This document shows positions 17,651 to 17,786 of a stretch of DNA of 17,786 bases, piece after piece (position 1 is the first letter of the stretch; each line of letters opens with the position of its first letter). The stretch spans positions 1,188,171-1,205,956 of the forward strand of contig NW_019091436.1 in NCBI RefSeq assembly GCF_001949145.1, written 5' to 3'. The notes below the pieces were generated by a model. That model saw only the letters and a program-made list of their open reading frames with translations. It ran no database searches and had not been told where the DNA came from. A program made the position numbers and the translations under genes. The DNA comes from Acanthaster planci. Its lineage: Eukaryota; Echinodermata; Asteroidea; Valvatida; Acanthasteridae.

Positions 17651-17786
17651 AATGAACTAATTATACATTTCTTGCAAATAATATGTTTTAATAAGGATAA
17701 AAATACATGCCAATTTTTCTTCGATTATTCCAAAATGGGACCGTTCCGTTTTCCAATATTTGAACTGAAATATTTTCCACTTCATC

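Overview
The window looks like nuclear DNA of an invertebrate animal, most plausibly a cnidarian such as a stony coral or sea anemone. The evidence is AT-rich non-coding DNA, short exons with GT/AG introns, a tRNA-derived SINE, and a secreted protein joining a PAN/apple domain, an EGF-like domain and a fibrinogen-related domain (FReD). This is inference from gene style; no species marker is present. There is no sign of operons, phage, CRISPR arrays or bacterial genes.

The core is one apparently complete minus-strand gene, gene B, running from the start codon at 15503 to the stop at 8426. Six coding exons can be read: signal peptide plus PAN (15134-15503), EGF (12388-12513), FReD part 1 (11434-11552), a putative 21-nt micro-exon restoring the conserved FReD Trp (11367-11387), FReD part 2 (about 9995 or 10016 to 10256) and FReD part 3 with the stop (8426-8679). 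Every exon joins in phase and the product would be about 376 or 383 residues. A second tandem copy in the same orientation, gene A, starts at 900. Only its first exon (522-900) and the beginning of intron 1 lie in the window; the rest is beyond the left edge.

The two genes belong to a tandem segmental duplication with a start-to-start spacing of about 14.6 kb. Similarity runs from intron 1 through exon 1 and the promoter-proximal block (about 300-1166 versus 15000-15742), then resumes further upstream (about 4085-6600 versus 15790-17650). Copy A carries about 2.9 kb of extra sequence between these blocks. That extra sequence includes two more diverged copies of a roughly 300-bp unit from the duplicated flank, a 29-bp minisatellite, and an unidentified 100-codon open frame ending in AATAAA. 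By eye, exon 1 is far better conserved between copies than its flanks.

Other features are a SINE in intron 2, a 22-nt-arm foldback present only in copy A, a possible MITE near 7978-8142, a cluster of short palindromes in intron 5, and AGGTCA-type half-sites (including a DR1) about 230 bp upstream of the start codons. The long stretches between these items show no recognisable genes. The predicted protein would be secreted, N-glycosylated and disulfide-rich, with a Ca2+-site motif in the FReD. This suits an extracellular recognition or matrix role, but its ligand cannot be read from sequence.
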